Part shown: positions 51,770 through 60,546 of the stretch, piece by piece
Position numbering within the stretch: the first letter of the stretch is position 1
Layout: each line of letters begins with the position of its first letter
Assembly (NCBI GenBank): GCA_965205225.1
Contig: CBDBFZ010000002.1
Coordinates: 930,001 to 994,000, forward strand
Origin: Litorimonas sp965205225
GTDB lineage: Bacteria; Pseudomonadota; Alphaproteobacteria; Caulobacterales; Maricaulaceae
DNA: 64,000 nucleotides
Reading direction: 5' to 3'
The notes under the pieces: generated by a model
Databases searched by the model: none
What the model was told of the DNA's origin: nothing
Seen by the model: only the letters and a program-made list of their open reading frames with translations
Position numbers and translations under genes: made by a program

Positions 51770-53260
51770 TTATACAGTCTTTCGCAAAATCACACGGCGG
51801 AACCAGCTCTTGATTGCGCCGATACCGGACCCGGACAGGACGCCAAAACGGAAGATTCGCGCACAGATCCACATCACGCCGACAACAGACACGGCAAGCA
51901 GGAAGATCGAGAAAAGTACTTGCCAAAGCGGCGGATCCGAAGCCAGACGGATCATCATGGCAAAGGGTGACGTTAGCGGGAAGATCGAAGCAAAGGCCAC
52001 GACCGGACTATCCGGAGCCACCGCCCCGAACTGAATCACGCCAATGCCGAGAAACATCAGCAGAACAATGGGGAGCGACAGGGTCTGTACATCCTGCATC
52101 GACTGCGACAGTGCACCCAGCGCGATCAGGATTGATGCGTAGAACATGTAACCGAGCACAAGAAAAATGACCGATGTCAGAATGGTCGAGACAGGGAAAG
52201 CCTCCCGGATCGCCGCGATCTGCTCCGGATTACCGAACAATAGAAAGCCGATCAAACCGCCCAGAGCGATCAATATATAGGGGGCCAGAGACACAAAAGT
52301 CAGCATCGCCGCGCCCAGCATTTTACCCAGCATAATTTCCGAGAAGCGTGTGCTGGCGAGCATCATCTCCAGAAGCTTGTTCATTTTCTCTTCTATCATG
52401 GATGTCAGCAGCGTGAAGGCGCCTGCGAAAATTGACATCAGAAGAAAAGAAGCGAGGCCCAAGCCCGCGAAAAAAGGAAGCCGGTCAAGCATGGACACGG
52501 CCTCGGCTTCGTCCTCGCCTTGGCCGGACAGTTCTGCAGGATTGAATAGCTCGACACGGGTCCGGCCAGAGACAGCCTCATCATAATCTTCCGCTGAAAG
52601 TCCGCCAGATTCCAGATAACGGCGCTTGGCGAGATCGCTGAAATATCGATTGATCAGACGCTCAGCGGGCGGACTGTTAAAATTCTTTGACCAATATTGC
52701 GCATCGGGATCTTTGGCCGTGCCGCGTATAATGATAACCCCGTTCAGCCGTGGTGTCTCATCCCCGACCGTCAATCTATCCTGCCCATCAAGATAAGGCG
52801 TGAGTGCCGGAAACGAATTTGCGGGCGGATCGACGAAGATCATGGATGGGGCAGGCAGTTCAATCCGTTTCGCCACGGACGGATAACGCTCACGCAGCTT
52901 GCTCAGGCCGACCTCATAACCTTGCTCATCGACGGATGTTCGGAAGCCATCTCTGTCGTCTTCTGGTAGCAAAGCCGCCATCGCTTTAACCGCTGTTGCA
53001 CGTATCTCCGCCTGTTCAACTTCATAAAAGTCCAGAATAGCAGAGCCGTGAACGCCGGTTTCATCCAGAACGGTTTCGTATCGGGGGGGTGAGAGATCTA
53101 TATCCGAACTGGCGAACAGATAACCGATCGCGCCGCCCAGTATTGGAAACATGAAGGAGAGCCAGAAACCCCATGTCTTCACATATCCCATGAAGTCGCG
53201 CATCGCGATCAGCCAGATCCGTGAGAATTTTGGCAGGCCCATATTGCTTCTGCCGGACAT
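51770..53260 (-). CDS. ABC-2 type exporter permease (NatB-like)
   Basis: 496 aa. A first transmembrane helix (WGFWLSFMFPILGGAIGYLF) is followed by a large extracytoplasmic domain of about 200 residues and then five to six helices (PFFAGLGLASFLLMSIFAGA, ILTSVIFLVLGYMFYASILI, QTLSLPIVLLMFLGIGVIQF). This is the ABC-2/NatB layout. It pairs with the ATPase gene whose TAA overlaps this ATG by 1 bp (TAATG). Substrate unknown; NatAB exports sodium in Bacillus. Confidence 0.88.
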   Translation of the reverse strand: MSGRSNMGLPKFSRIWLIAMRDFMGYVKTWGFWLSFMFPILGGAIGYLFASSDIDLSPPRYETVLDETGVHGSAILDFYEVEQAEIRATAVKAMAALLPEDDRDGFRTSVDEQGYEVGLSKLRERYPSVAKRIELPAPSMIFVDPPANSFPALTPYLDGQDRLTVGDETPRLNGVIIIRGTAKDPDAQYWSKNFNSPPAERLINRYFSDLAKRRYLESGGLSAEDYDEAVSGRTRVELFNPAELSGQGEDEAEAVSMLDRLPFFAGLGLASFLLMSIFAGAFTLLTSMIEEKMNKLLEMMLASTRFSEIMLGKMLGAAMLTFVSLAPYILIALGGLIGFLLFGNPEQIAAIREAFPVSTILTSVIFLVLGYMFYASILIALGALSQSMQDVQTLSLPIVLLMFLGIGVIQFGAVAPDSPVVAFASIFPLTSPFAMMIRLASDPPLWQVLFSIFLLAVSVVGVMWICARIFRFGVLSGSGIGAIKSWFRRVILRKTV

Positions 53261-54225
53261 TATGCCGTCTCCCCGGCCAGATCCACTGCTGCATCGGCCT
53301 CAAGATCGGCCCGCACATCTTCACCGACCAAGGCCACAAAGGCTTCGTGGAGAGTGGCACGGATTGGTTCGAACCGGGTCAGACGCACACCGGCTTCAAT
53401 ACAACGCTCCAGCATGTCTGGGATCTGTGCCGATCGTTTCAAGAGCAAGTCGAGCGCGCCGTCATCGCGCCTGTCCATATCCTCCGCAAATGGCCTGACG
53501 ACTTGGCCCAAGCCTGAATTTTCAGACGCGATGATGACGCGTCGGGGCGCATGATCCAGCGCCTCTTCGACTGTTCCGTCAAACACTTTCCGGCTCTGGT
53601 TCATCAGCAGGATACGATCACAGAGCCGCTCTGCATGTTCCATCACATGGGTCGAAAACAGAATTGTGCGTCCGCGCGCAGCAATCTCCCGAACCATGCT
53701 TTCCAGCACCTGTTGATTGACTGGGTCGAGACCTGAAAATGGTTCGTCGAGAATGTAGAATTCCGGATCATGGGCAATCGCGGATAGGAGCTGTACCTTT
53801 TGCGCCATACCCTTGGACATATCCTTATTCTTTTTACGTTTAACCTCTCCGAGACCATAGCGATCAAGCAAATCTTCAGCTGTCGCAAAGGCCTCGCGCT
53901 TCTTCATGCCGTTGAGCCGAGCCATATGCGCGATCGCTTCGCGCGCAGTGTGTTTCTTATAAAGCCCCCGTTCTTCCGGAAGAAAGCCGACACGTCCGAA
54001 GGCCGCTTCCCCCGGTTGTCCGCCGAACAGGCGAACGCTACCGGAATCGGGCTTCACGTAGCCCAAGGCCATTCTGAGGCTGGTTGTCTTGCCCGCCCCG
54101 TTGGGACCGAGAAAGCCAACAATTTCACCCGGATGAACATCGATGCTGACAGTACTGACGGCGGGAATACCTCCGTAGGATTTAGACACATCGTCCAGAT
54201 GTAAAATAGGGACTGTTTTGCTCAT
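53260..54225 (-). CDS. ABC exporter ATP-binding protein (NatA-like)
   Basis: 321 aa from the ATG at 54225 (a GTG or ATG at 54243 adds six residues). Walker A is GPNGAGKTTSLRM (about residues 38-50), Walker B is FYILDEPFSGLDP, the H-loop is LFSTHVMEHAERL. The signature loop is MSKGMAQKV instead of LSGGQ, a variant common in this subfamily. A C-terminal 90-residue DUF4162-like domain follows (RRVIIASENSG...). It energises the adjacent permease. Confidence 0.93.
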   Translation of the reverse strand: MSKTVPILHLDDVSKSYGGIPAVSTVSIDVHPGEIVGFLGPNGAGKTTSLRMALGYVKPDSGSVRLFGGQPGEAAFGRVGFLPEERGLYKKHTAREAIAHMARLNGMKKREAFATAEDLLDRYGLGEVKRKKNKDMSKGMAQKVQLLSAIAHDPEFYILDEPFSGLDPVNQQVLESMVREIAARGRTILFSTHVMEHAERLCDRILLMNQSRKVFDGTVEEALDHAPRRVIIASENSGLGQVVRPFAEDMDRRDDGALDLLLKRSAQIPDMLERCIEAGVRLTRFEPIRATLHEAFVALVGEDVRADLEADAAVDLAGETA

Positions 54226-54326
54226 GGCTGTGCCTTGGCTCACAGCTTTGAGCGTTTCAAGCGAATAGACCTATCATAAATGCGGCCAGCGACAATATTC
54301 TACTGAATGAATGTCAGTCGGTGTTT

Positions 54327-54614
54327 TTACAATGCGAAGGAATGGTTTTCCAATCGGTGGGCGCGTGGGTTCAGGTTCGGAATGTAGGGTTCCGAGCGAA
54401 GGTGAGCAGCAGCCCCATCGTCCTCCCCCTCAAAATCCTCATCCAACTGCCGCACGCGCGGTGTAAATTTTGGACGTTTTGATTTGAAGGATGATCGCGG
54501 CTTGCTCCTTTCATAGCGGGGACGCTCAGACACGCTTCTGTGCAAAGGATAGCGCATTGCCCGGGCATCCTTTTTTGCGGTCCTTGCGCTGCGCATCTCG
54601 CGTGGATCGCTCAC
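54327..54614 (-). CDS. Basic hypothetical protein, possibly a broken gene
   Basis: 95 aa from a GTG at 54614, very rich in Arg and Lys in the first half (YERSKPRSSFKSKRPKFTPR) and ending PNLNPRAHRLENHSFAL. Upstream, in a second frame, a similar charged stretch (VIDKQRGKERKVRERSTRDA) runs into it, suggesting one longer gene with a frameshift near 54570. Not recognised. Confidence 0.4.
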   Translation of the reverse strand: MSDPREMRSARTAKKDARAMRYPLHRSVSERPRYERSKPRSSFKSKRPKFTPRVRQLDEDFEGEDDGAAAHLRSEPYIPNLNPRAHRLENHSFAL

Positions 54615-54759
54615 GCACCTTGCGTTCTTTTCCGCGCTGCTTGTCTATCACAGCATCACGCTCGGCCTGTTCAGTCTGTCACTGCTGCCTGTCTCAATCC
54701 GAACACTCTGAATCGCCCACCATAACAGAACATATAGTAAACAAATGAAACGAAATCAA

Positions 54760-55023
54760 TCAGTCGTCGAGCGCACCCATATAGAGGTCGAGTAAGGCTT
54801 CCTGCTCTGCGCGTTCATTGATGTCCTGCTTTCGCAGAGAGACCAGTTTCCGCATCACCTTGCTATCGAAACCGAACGCTTTCACTTCCGAATAGATTTC
54901 ACGAATGTCGGTGGTCAGCTCGGCTTTCTCAGCTTCCAGGCGTTCGATCCGAGCAATAAATTGTCGTAGCTTCTCGCGGGTGGCGTCACCCATCTGTTCC
55001 TGACGGTCGGCTTCACTCATCAT
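54760..55023 (-). CDS. gapR: GapR-type nucleoid protein (DUF2312)
   Basis: 87 aa from the ATG at 55023, which has GAGGA at proper spacing; an ATG at 55032 is too close to it. The whole protein is the DUF2312 coiled coil: LRQFIARIERLEAEKAELTT, DIREIYSEVKAFGFDSKVMR, KLVSLRKQDINERAEQEALL. In Caulobacter GapR binds overtwisted AT-rich DNA ahead of replication and helps chromosome segregation. The full length and all conserved Lys/Arg positions look present. Confidence 0.92.
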   Translation of the reverse strand: MMSEADRQEQMGDATREKLRQFIARIERLEAEKAELTTDIREIYSEVKAFGFDSKVMRKLVSLRKQDINERAEQEALLDLYMGALDD

Positions 55024-55184
55024 GGCAGTCATTTCCTCTATCTCGGTCAGGTAGTTTCCTAGCGGGACAGATTTGCTTGCGGCAGGCTAGACTCAGTGCT
55101 TTTCTGTGGATGAGAGGCCAATTAATCACAGCACCAACCCGTCCTGATCCGTATAGAGGCTAACAAGCACAGAAAGCTCGATCC

Positions 55185-55388
55185 ATGTTTTACATTCTCA
55201 TCTTCTTCGCCGCACTCGCCATACTCTATGTGGTCGTGACCCTCGCCATTGGCGGTTCACAGATGGCTCGGACCGGAAAAGACGCGCGCGAACGATCCAA
55301 TAGCTGGATGTGGAAACGCGTCGGCGCACAGGCTATGGCCATTGTTTTGCTCTATCTCGCCTTCCAGATCCGCAAAAATGGCGGCTAG
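55185..55388 (+). CDS. Twin-transmembrane (HIG1-type) small protein
   Basis: 67 aa with two hydrophobic helices (FYILIFFAALAILYVVVTLA and GAQAMAIVLLYLAFQI) joined by a basic loop (MARTGKDARERSNSWMWKR). This is the pattern of HIG1-domain proteins in alphaproteobacteria, often found next to cobalamin adenosyltransferase genes as here (12 bp). In mitochondria HIG1 proteins support respiratory complexes. Confidence 0.82.
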   Translation: MFYILIFFAALAILYVVVTLAIGGSQMARTGKDARERSNSWMWKRVGAQAMAIVLLYLAFQIRKNGG

Positions 55389-55400
55389 AGAGGCGCAGTC

Positions 55401-55976
55401 ATGGTCAAGCTCAACAAGATCTACACCCGCACAGGCGATGATGGCTCAACGGTTTTGGTTGATGGGTCCCGTTTGCCCAAGGATAGTACGCGCGTTTCTG
55501 CTTATGGGGATGTTGACGAAACCAATGCCGTCATTGGTGTGGCCCGTCTATATGTGACGAATATAGCACTCGACCAGATACTGGCCCGCATTCAGAATGA
55601 ACTCTTTGATCTAGGCGCCGACCTAGCCACGCCACTCCCCACTGAGGGAGATGTGGATAGTGAGTACGCATTGCGGATGATTGCCTCGCAAGTTTCTCAG
55701 CTGGAGTCTGATCTCGACAGTCTCAATAACGACGTGAGCGCCCTCACCAGTTTCATCCTGCCGGGCGGTTCTTCCCCGGCAGCGCATCTACATCAGGCGC
55801 GAACCGTCGCGCGGCGTGCTGAACGTAGCATGGTTACCTTGGCTGCAGATGCGCCGGTTAACCCGCACGCGCTGGCCTATATAAACCGACTATCGGACTT
55901 TCTGTTTGTCGCAGCCCGCTGGTGCAACGACCAAGGATCAGGTGATGTGCTCTGGGTGCCTGGCGGCAGCCACTAG
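55401..55976 (+). CDS. PduO-type ATP:cob(I)alamin adenosyltransferase
   Basis: 191 aa. The N-terminal ATP-binding motif is KIYTRTGDDGSTVLVDG (about residues 6-22). AYGDVDETNAVIGVAR and FILPGGSSPAAHLHQARTVA, RRAERSM, and ALAYINRLSDFLFVAARWC are the standard helices of the PduO-type trimer. It makes adenosylcobalamin, complementing cobT. It is convergent with the SCO gene. Confidence 0.95.
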   Translation: MVKLNKIYTRTGDDGSTVLVDGSRLPKDSTRVSAYGDVDETNAVIGVARLYVTNIALDQILARIQNELFDLGADLATPLPTEGDVDSEYALRMIASQVSQLESDLDSLNNDVSALTSFILPGGSSPAAHLHQARTVARRAERSMVTLAADAPVNPHALAYINRLSDFLFVAARWCNDQGSGDVLWVPGGSH

Positions 55977-55977
55977 C

Positions 55978-56595
55978 TCAGCGACCCTTAGTCAAATATA
56001 GACGTGTACGGGCCGCAATCTCAGCGGGCGGGCTGCGATTAGTAAAGAAATCTACGAATTTACCGTCATTGCCGAGCAGGAAAATGATATCCTGATGATC
56101 GACCGTATAGTCCATTTTGGACCCTTCCAGTGGGACCTTCTGGGAAAATACTTTATAGGCTGTCTTGATCCCGTCGATTTGTGCCGCCGTTCCACTGAAC
56201 CCTCGCAAATTGGTCGGGAACCCATCATTCGTCACATAGATAGTGAGTTGTTCGGGCGTATCGCGTTCAGGATCCACGCTCACCAGGACGAACTGAACCT
56301 CATTGCCAGCGACCCCCATTAATTCTTGCGATCGTCCAAGCTTCTGCAGCGCCGTCGGGCAAACATCAGGGCAGTATGAAAAACCGAAATAGAGTAGCGT
56401 CGGCTGGCCCTCAAAGGCGGCTTCCGTCACGACAGCGCCCGTATGATCAACCAGCGAAAAAGGACCACCCAGATCAGCCGTGCCCGAACTTACCGTCGCA
56501 CCCGCCTGCCCAGCCTCACCCGAGGTGGTCGGTGGTCCGCACGCCGTCATTCCGAATAGGGCCGCGATAGCCAGAGATAAGATAGAAGCGCGCAT
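55978..56595 (-). CDS. senC: SCO1/SenC copper-chaperone lipoprotein
   Basis: 205 aa from the ATG at 56595; the longer start at 56691 adds non-signal sequence. A lipoprotein signal peptide (ILSLAIAALFGMTAC) precedes a thioredoxin-like SCO domain with the copper-binding FSYCPDVCPTAL (CxxxC, about residue 85) and the His in DYTVDHQDIIFLLG. It delivers copper to the CuA site of cytochrome oxidase. A regB-like sensor kinase gene is divergent 86 bp away, the same order as prrC(senC)/prrB in Rhodobacter, but here the kinase is broken. Confidence 0.93.
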   Translation of the reverse strand: MRASILSLAIAALFGMTACGPPTTSGEAGQAGATVSSGTADLGGPFSLVDHTGAVVTEAAFEGQPTLLYFGFSYCPDVCPTALQKLGRSQELMGVAGNEVQFVLVSVDPERDTPEQLTIYVTNDGFPTNLRGFSGTAAQIDGIKTAYKVFSQKVPLEGSKMDYTVDHQDIIFLLGNDGKFVDFFTNRSPPAEIAARTRLYLTKGR

Positions 56596-56681
56596 CAATA
56601 GTCTCAAAAGGGTTGGGTCGGACAATGTCTTGGATGCGTATATAGTCAGATAGTCTGTCGCCACCATAGGGGGACGGTCAA

Positions 56682-57046
56682 ATGAACGCATTAAAGCTCA
56701 TGACCGGGCCTTCGAGTCCGATGAATTCTCAGTTAATTCCGAGCCGTCAATTGACCGGAGCGCTTCGCCGCTATACGCTCGTGCTGCTTCGATGGGCCGC
56801 TGTTTTGGGTCAGGCCCTTACGCTACTATTGATTGTATCGGCGTCAGCCTATTGCTGCCGCTGGACCGGCGCGTCTCGGACATTGAAGCCATTGCGCAGC
56901 TCGGATTCGACATCTCTCAATTGGTCTAGCTGCTCTATCTCAATGGCAGCATCGCGAATCCATTCGCGATTCTGTTCCTAGCTCCAGTCGTCACATCTGC
57001 CACCACTTTGTCCAAGCGCGTGATGGTCACCATCGCTGACCTAGGC
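56682..57046 (+). pseudogene. regB: RegB/PrrB/ActS-type sensor kinase, N-terminal remnant
   Basis: An ATG at 56682 starts a frame with RQLTGALRRYTLVLLRWAAV and ALTLLLI, the first transmembrane helix of RegB. A frameshift at about 56836 moves to the next frame, which gives RVSDIEAIAQLGFDISQLV, an in-frame TAG, then LLYLNGSIANPFAILFLAPV and TSATTL. The LYLTGGxxNPFxxLFLAPV motif is the quinone-binding signature of RegB. All kinase domains are missing beyond 57046, where an IS begins. RegB is the global redox sensor; this locus has lost it. Confidence 0.85.
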
Positions 57047-57690
57047 TCAGGCCCTATTAATTTGTGTTTTTGGGCGAATGGTGATTCAGAGTTTCAAAGG
57101 AGTTTTACCATGTCTTATTTGTTCTGGTTGTCTGAAGCTTAGATGTCGAAGATCGAGCCTTTCTTTCCGCTGGCGCATGGTACGGCCTCGTGTTGATGAT
57201 CGGAAGGTAATTTCCGGGATCATCTTTGTTCTGAAAAATGATCTGCCTTGGCGCGATGCACCCTTGTGAGTATGGGCCTCATAAGACCCTTTACAACCGC
57301 TTCCGTCGCTGGACCGAGATGGGCGTTTTCGACAAGATTTTCAGCTATCTGACGGCAGATAATGGCCCACCAGATACACTCATGCCACTTACCTCAAAGC
57401 CCATCGCACAGCGTCAAGCCTCTTAAAAGGGGGATACTTCCCCGTCACATCGGGTGCACTAAAGGCGACCTGAACACAAAGCCTGAACACAAAGCTACAC
57501 GCTGTGTGCGATGGAATGGGCCGTCCGATCGCCCTATGTCTAACAGCGGGTCAGACCTCAGACCATCTTGGCGCGAAAATCCTTTATCCTGTTCTGCCCG
57601 ATGGGCCGGACATCACACTGATCGGTGATAAGGGTTGTGACTCTGATGATTATCCTGCGGCCCTAAGGGCTAATGCGCGCAGGATCGACC
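57047..57690 (+). mobile_element. IS5-family (IS1031-type) element remnant
   Basis: Decayed transposase pieces in several frames: MSYLFWLSEA then MSKIEPFFPLAHGT, RVDDRKVISGIIFVLKNDLP, PHKTLYNRFRRWTEMGVFDK, CDGMGRPIALCLTAGQTSDH and LIGDKGCDSDDYPAALRA. It ends where the ankyrin gene begins. Exact ends are uncertain. A 13-bp duplication (CCTGAACACAAAG) is at 57469-57494. Confidence 0.75.
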
Positions 57691-57692
57691 GG

Positions 57693-58784
57693 TCAGTCAT
57701 AGCGGGCCTGATGCAGCCGCCAATAGGCCGGCGTCCCGATCAGCGGCGAGTCCTCCGCGATCAGATCAAACGGCGTTTTGCCATCCTTATCCCGCGCCTT
57801 AAGATCGGCCCCGGCCTCAAGCAGCGCGGTTATGGCATCGGCATGACCCCGCCCCGCAGCACCGTGCAGCGGGGTGTAGCCATCTTCGTTCCGCGCCTTG
57901 GGATCGGCCCCGGCCTCAAGCAGCGCGGCTACGATATCGGCATTGTTAGCATCGTGCAGCGGGGTGATGCCACCCTCGTCCCGCGCCTCGGGATCGGCCC
58001 CGGCCTCAAGCAGCGCGGTTATGGAATCGGCATTGCCCCAACGCGCAGCACCGTGCAGCGGGGTGTCGCCACCTTCGGTCCGCGCATTGGGATCGGCCCC
58101 GGCCTCAAGCAGCGCGGTTATGGCATAGGGTTGGCTCTCATACGCATCCGCAGCCATGTGCAGCGGATACGCATCCGTAGCCATGTGCAGCGGGGTGTAG
58201 CCATCTTCCTCCCGCGCATTGGGATCGGCCCCGGCCTCAAGCAGCGCGGTTATGGCATCGGTATCGGTATAGCCATTCCACGCAGCCCAGTGCAGCGGGG
58301 TGTAGCCATGTCTGCCCCGCGCCTCGGGATCGGCCCCACCCTCAAGCAGCGCGGCTACGATATCGGCATTGTCAGCCTCGTGCAGCGGGGTGTAGCCAGC
58401 ATCGTCTTGCGCATTGGGATCGGCCCCGGCCTCAAGCAGCGCGGTTATGGAATCGGCATGACCCAGCCACGCAGCACCGTGCAGCGGGGTGTTGCCATAT
58501 CTGCCCCGCGCCTTGGGATCGGCCCCGGCCTCAAGCAGCGCGGCTACGATATCGGCATTGGCAGCCACGTGCAGCGGGGTCCAGCCATTCTCGTCCCGCG
58601 CCTCGGGATCGGCCCCGGCCTGTAGGCAGGCCCGCACATCCCCGGTGCTGGCCGTCTCGAAGAACGCTTCACTGTTCCAGGCCGCGCAATCAGGCTGTGC
58701 TTGCGCCGCCGACAGGGTCGGACAAGCCGCCACAGCCAACCCGGCTACCAGGGCCGCTGACAATATAATCGTTCCAGTCTTCAT
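57693..58784 (-). CDS. Exported ankyrin-repeat protein
   Basis: 363 aa. A signal peptide (TIILSAALVAGLAVAACPTL) is followed by a short Cys-containing cap (QPDCAAWNSEAFFETAST) and about nine ankyrin repeats built on ITALLEAGADPNARD and GYTPLHxAA. Repeats are near-identical at DNA level, so the array can easily change in number; one repeat carries an extra 27-bp duplication (58136-58195). Periplasmic or secreted ankyrin proteins bind partner proteins; the partner is unknown. The gene is bracketed by two IS1031-type fragments, so it may be mobile cargo. The long frame on the opposite strand is a shadow of the repeats. Confidence 0.88.
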   Translation of the reverse strand: MKTGTIILSAALVAGLAVAACPTLSAAQAQPDCAAWNSEAFFETASTGDVRACLQAGADPEARDENGWTPLHVAANADIVAALLEAGADPKARGRYGNTPLHGAAWLGHADSITALLEAGADPNAQDDAGYTPLHEADNADIVAALLEGGADPEARGRHGYTPLHWAAWNGYTDTDAITALLEAGADPNAREEDGYTPLHMATDAYPLHMAADAYESQPYAITALLEAGADPNARTEGGDTPLHGAARWGNADSITALLEAGADPEARDEGGITPLHDANNADIVAALLEAGADPKARNEDGYTPLHGAAGRGHADAITALLEAGADLKARDKDGKTPFDLIAEDSPLIGTPAYWRLHQARYD

Positions 58785-58887
58785 GCTATCTTCCCCCTGC
58801 CAGCCTTTCTACTGATGCCGCAAAGCTGATAGAATAAGGCACCATCGATTAAAAGACAATTCCTGAAACTGACAGATCCAGAGCATG

Positions 58888-59172
58888 GGTTATTGTGACA
58901 GACGGCGTTATACTGACAGTTGACAAGGGCTGTGACAGTGATGCTTGTCGCGAGGCTCTCTCTGCCAAAGGCATAACCCCTTCTATTCCGCCTCGCAAGG
59001 GTCGCAAATCTCCGGCGAGTTCTTGCAAAACCCTGTATCAGCAACGCCATAAAGTCGAAAACATGTCCGGTTAGCTCAAAGACTGGCGGAAGGTCGCAAC
59101 AGGATAGGATCGACGGGCCGACATCTTCATGACCGCAATCACAATCGCCGTCATCGTCACATATTGGATTTA
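58888..59172 (+). pseudogene. Second IS5-family (IS1031-type) transposase remnant, C-terminus
   Basis: VDKGCDSDACREALSAKGIT, PSIPPRKGRKSPASS and KTLYQQRHKVENMSG stop LKDWRKVATG stop, then IFMTAITIAVIVTYWI: the last 90 residues of the same transposase type, with two in-frame stops. It overlaps in content with the end of the remnant at 57690, so it is a separate copy. Confidence 0.75.
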
Positions 59173-59188
59173 ATGAGTCCTGACCCTA

Positions 59189-59226
59189 GGCTGTAGTGAA
59201 GAACTAACTTTTATTTTCTATAATGT
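59189..59226 (+). mobile_element. Left-end fragment of the IS427-type element
   Basis: GGCTGTAGTGAAGAACTAAC and the following TTTTATTTTCTATAATGT match 48734-48771 nearly perfectly, then copy D begins. Confidence 0.8.
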
Positions 59227-60546
59227 GGACACCTCGAAGAACGGGTTTTTGGGGCCAGTATAGAGGCGAATTTTATAGTCGGCTCTCAGGTCAGGCTTCA
59301 TAGAGTGACGCATGCGTGTCCACAGGCGTATTTTGGCATGATTTGGGCCCGCATAAGCGGGGGGATCCGGATTTTGAACAGAATCAGGCTATGGGCTGTC
59401 GTCGCTCATGGAAAACGAGGCGGCGGAAGTTGTAGCTTAGCTTGGCCATGGTGATCCGGCCAGCGGCCCTGGCCGATTGAGCGCCTGGCCGATTGAGCGG
59501 ATCGTGATCGCCATCGGCCCTTTCTCATATCCGAAGACATGTTCAACACAGGCACGGATGGAGGAGCGGGTCGCATTGCCGCGCCGAATGTGCTTTGCCA
59601 TCGGTTTACCGCGGGGCTTCTTTCGATGGATGTTTGAACGATAGCCCTGCGCTTTCAGCCAGGCTTCGTTTCTGGCTGAGCGATAAGCTGTATCCGCCCA
59701 AACAGACTTTGAGCTGTTGGTGGCATCCAGAACCGATGTCAGTTCGTGCCCATCATAGCGGGCCGCATGGGTACAGGTCTCTCCCCGGACAAAGCGCCAT
59801 TTCCGGTCAATACTGATATGGTTCTTGTACCCAAAGTGAGGGATGGAAATGTCGACAAGGCCTGCGTCCTGTTCCCCTTCTGCGGTCTTTCGCGCCCTGG
59901 AATAGCTGACCACCGCTCGTGCGTCGGTATCTTTCTGTGCGGCCCTGGCAGGATCATCAGGCCAGATAGCGGACGCGCTTTCACCCGCCCTGGCCCGCTC
60001 TTTCTCTTCTTTCTTCATCCGTTGGCGCGGCGCTGACACCAAAGTGGCATCCACGATCTGACCTCCCGTGGGTTTGTAGCCGCGCTTGCAGAGTTGCTCT
60101 TCAAAAGCGGCAAACAGAGATTTGAAAGCACCAGACTGGGTCAGCTTTTCACGGAACAGCCAAATCGTCTTTTGGTCCGGGGTCGGTTCACCGATCTCAA
60201 ACCCCAGAAACCGCAGCCAACTTAAACGATCCCGGATCAGAAATTCCATCCGTTCATCACTCAGATTGTGCATCGACGCCAGAACAAGCACCTTGAACAT
60301 CGTGACCGGATCATAGGGTGGCCGACCGCCCTTGGCGCGAACCCCATAACCGAGGGCTTCCATCAGAACAGTTCGGAAAGCCTCAAAGTCCACATGACGC
60401 TCCAGCGCTTCAAGCGGATCACCTGTCGCCGATAAGCGAGCAAGATGATCCGACAAGTCAAACAATCCAGGCGCGTGCATCATAAAATCCTCCCACAACC
60501 AGTAAATCAGATCATACCACAAAATGTACGGTTCTTAGAGGCCTCC
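59227..60546 (-). mobile_element. IS5-group insertion sequence, copy D (intact)
   Basis: Full-length with both terminal repeats. Flanks are ATGT on the left and TCGT on the right, so no matching target duplication. The left flank is a piece of the IS427-type element. Confidence 0.9.
59437..60483 (-). CDS. IS5-group transposase, intact
   Basis: 348 aa from the ATG at 60483, preceded by GGGAGGA. DUF772-type N-terminus (RPPYDPVTMFKVLVLASMHN) and DDE_Tnp_1 domain with GGQIVDATLVSAPRQR (first Asp), SVWADTAYRSARNEAWLK (second Asp) and RACVEHVFGYEKG (Glu). It lacks the 15-bp EKLTQ duplication, the nonsense codon of copy A and the frameshift of copies B and C, so it is the only copy here likely to supply transposase. 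Confidence 0.92.
   Translation of the reverse strand: MMHAPGLFDLSDHLARLSATGDPLEALERHVDFEAFRTVLMEALGYGVRAKGGRPPYDPVTMFKVLVLASMHNLSDERMEFLIRDRLSWLRFLGFEIGEPTPDQKTIWLFREKLTQSGAFKSLFAAFEEQLCKRGYKPTGGQIVDATLVSAPRQRMKKEEKERARAGESASAIWPDDPARAAQKDTDARAVVSYSRARKTAEGEQDAGLVDISIPHFGYKNHISIDRKWRFVRGETCTHAARYDGHELTSVLDATNSSKSVWADTAYRSARNEAWLKAQGYRSNIHRKKPRGKPMAKHIRRGNATRSSIRACVEHVFGYEKGPMAITIRSIGQALNRPGPLAGSPWPS

Noticed and set aside
57504..58625. 373-codon plus-strand frame with repeated RLGIGPGLKQRGYDIG units
   Set aside because: It is the reverse complement of the ankyrin repeats; the minus-strand protein has a signal peptide and canonical ankyrin motifs.
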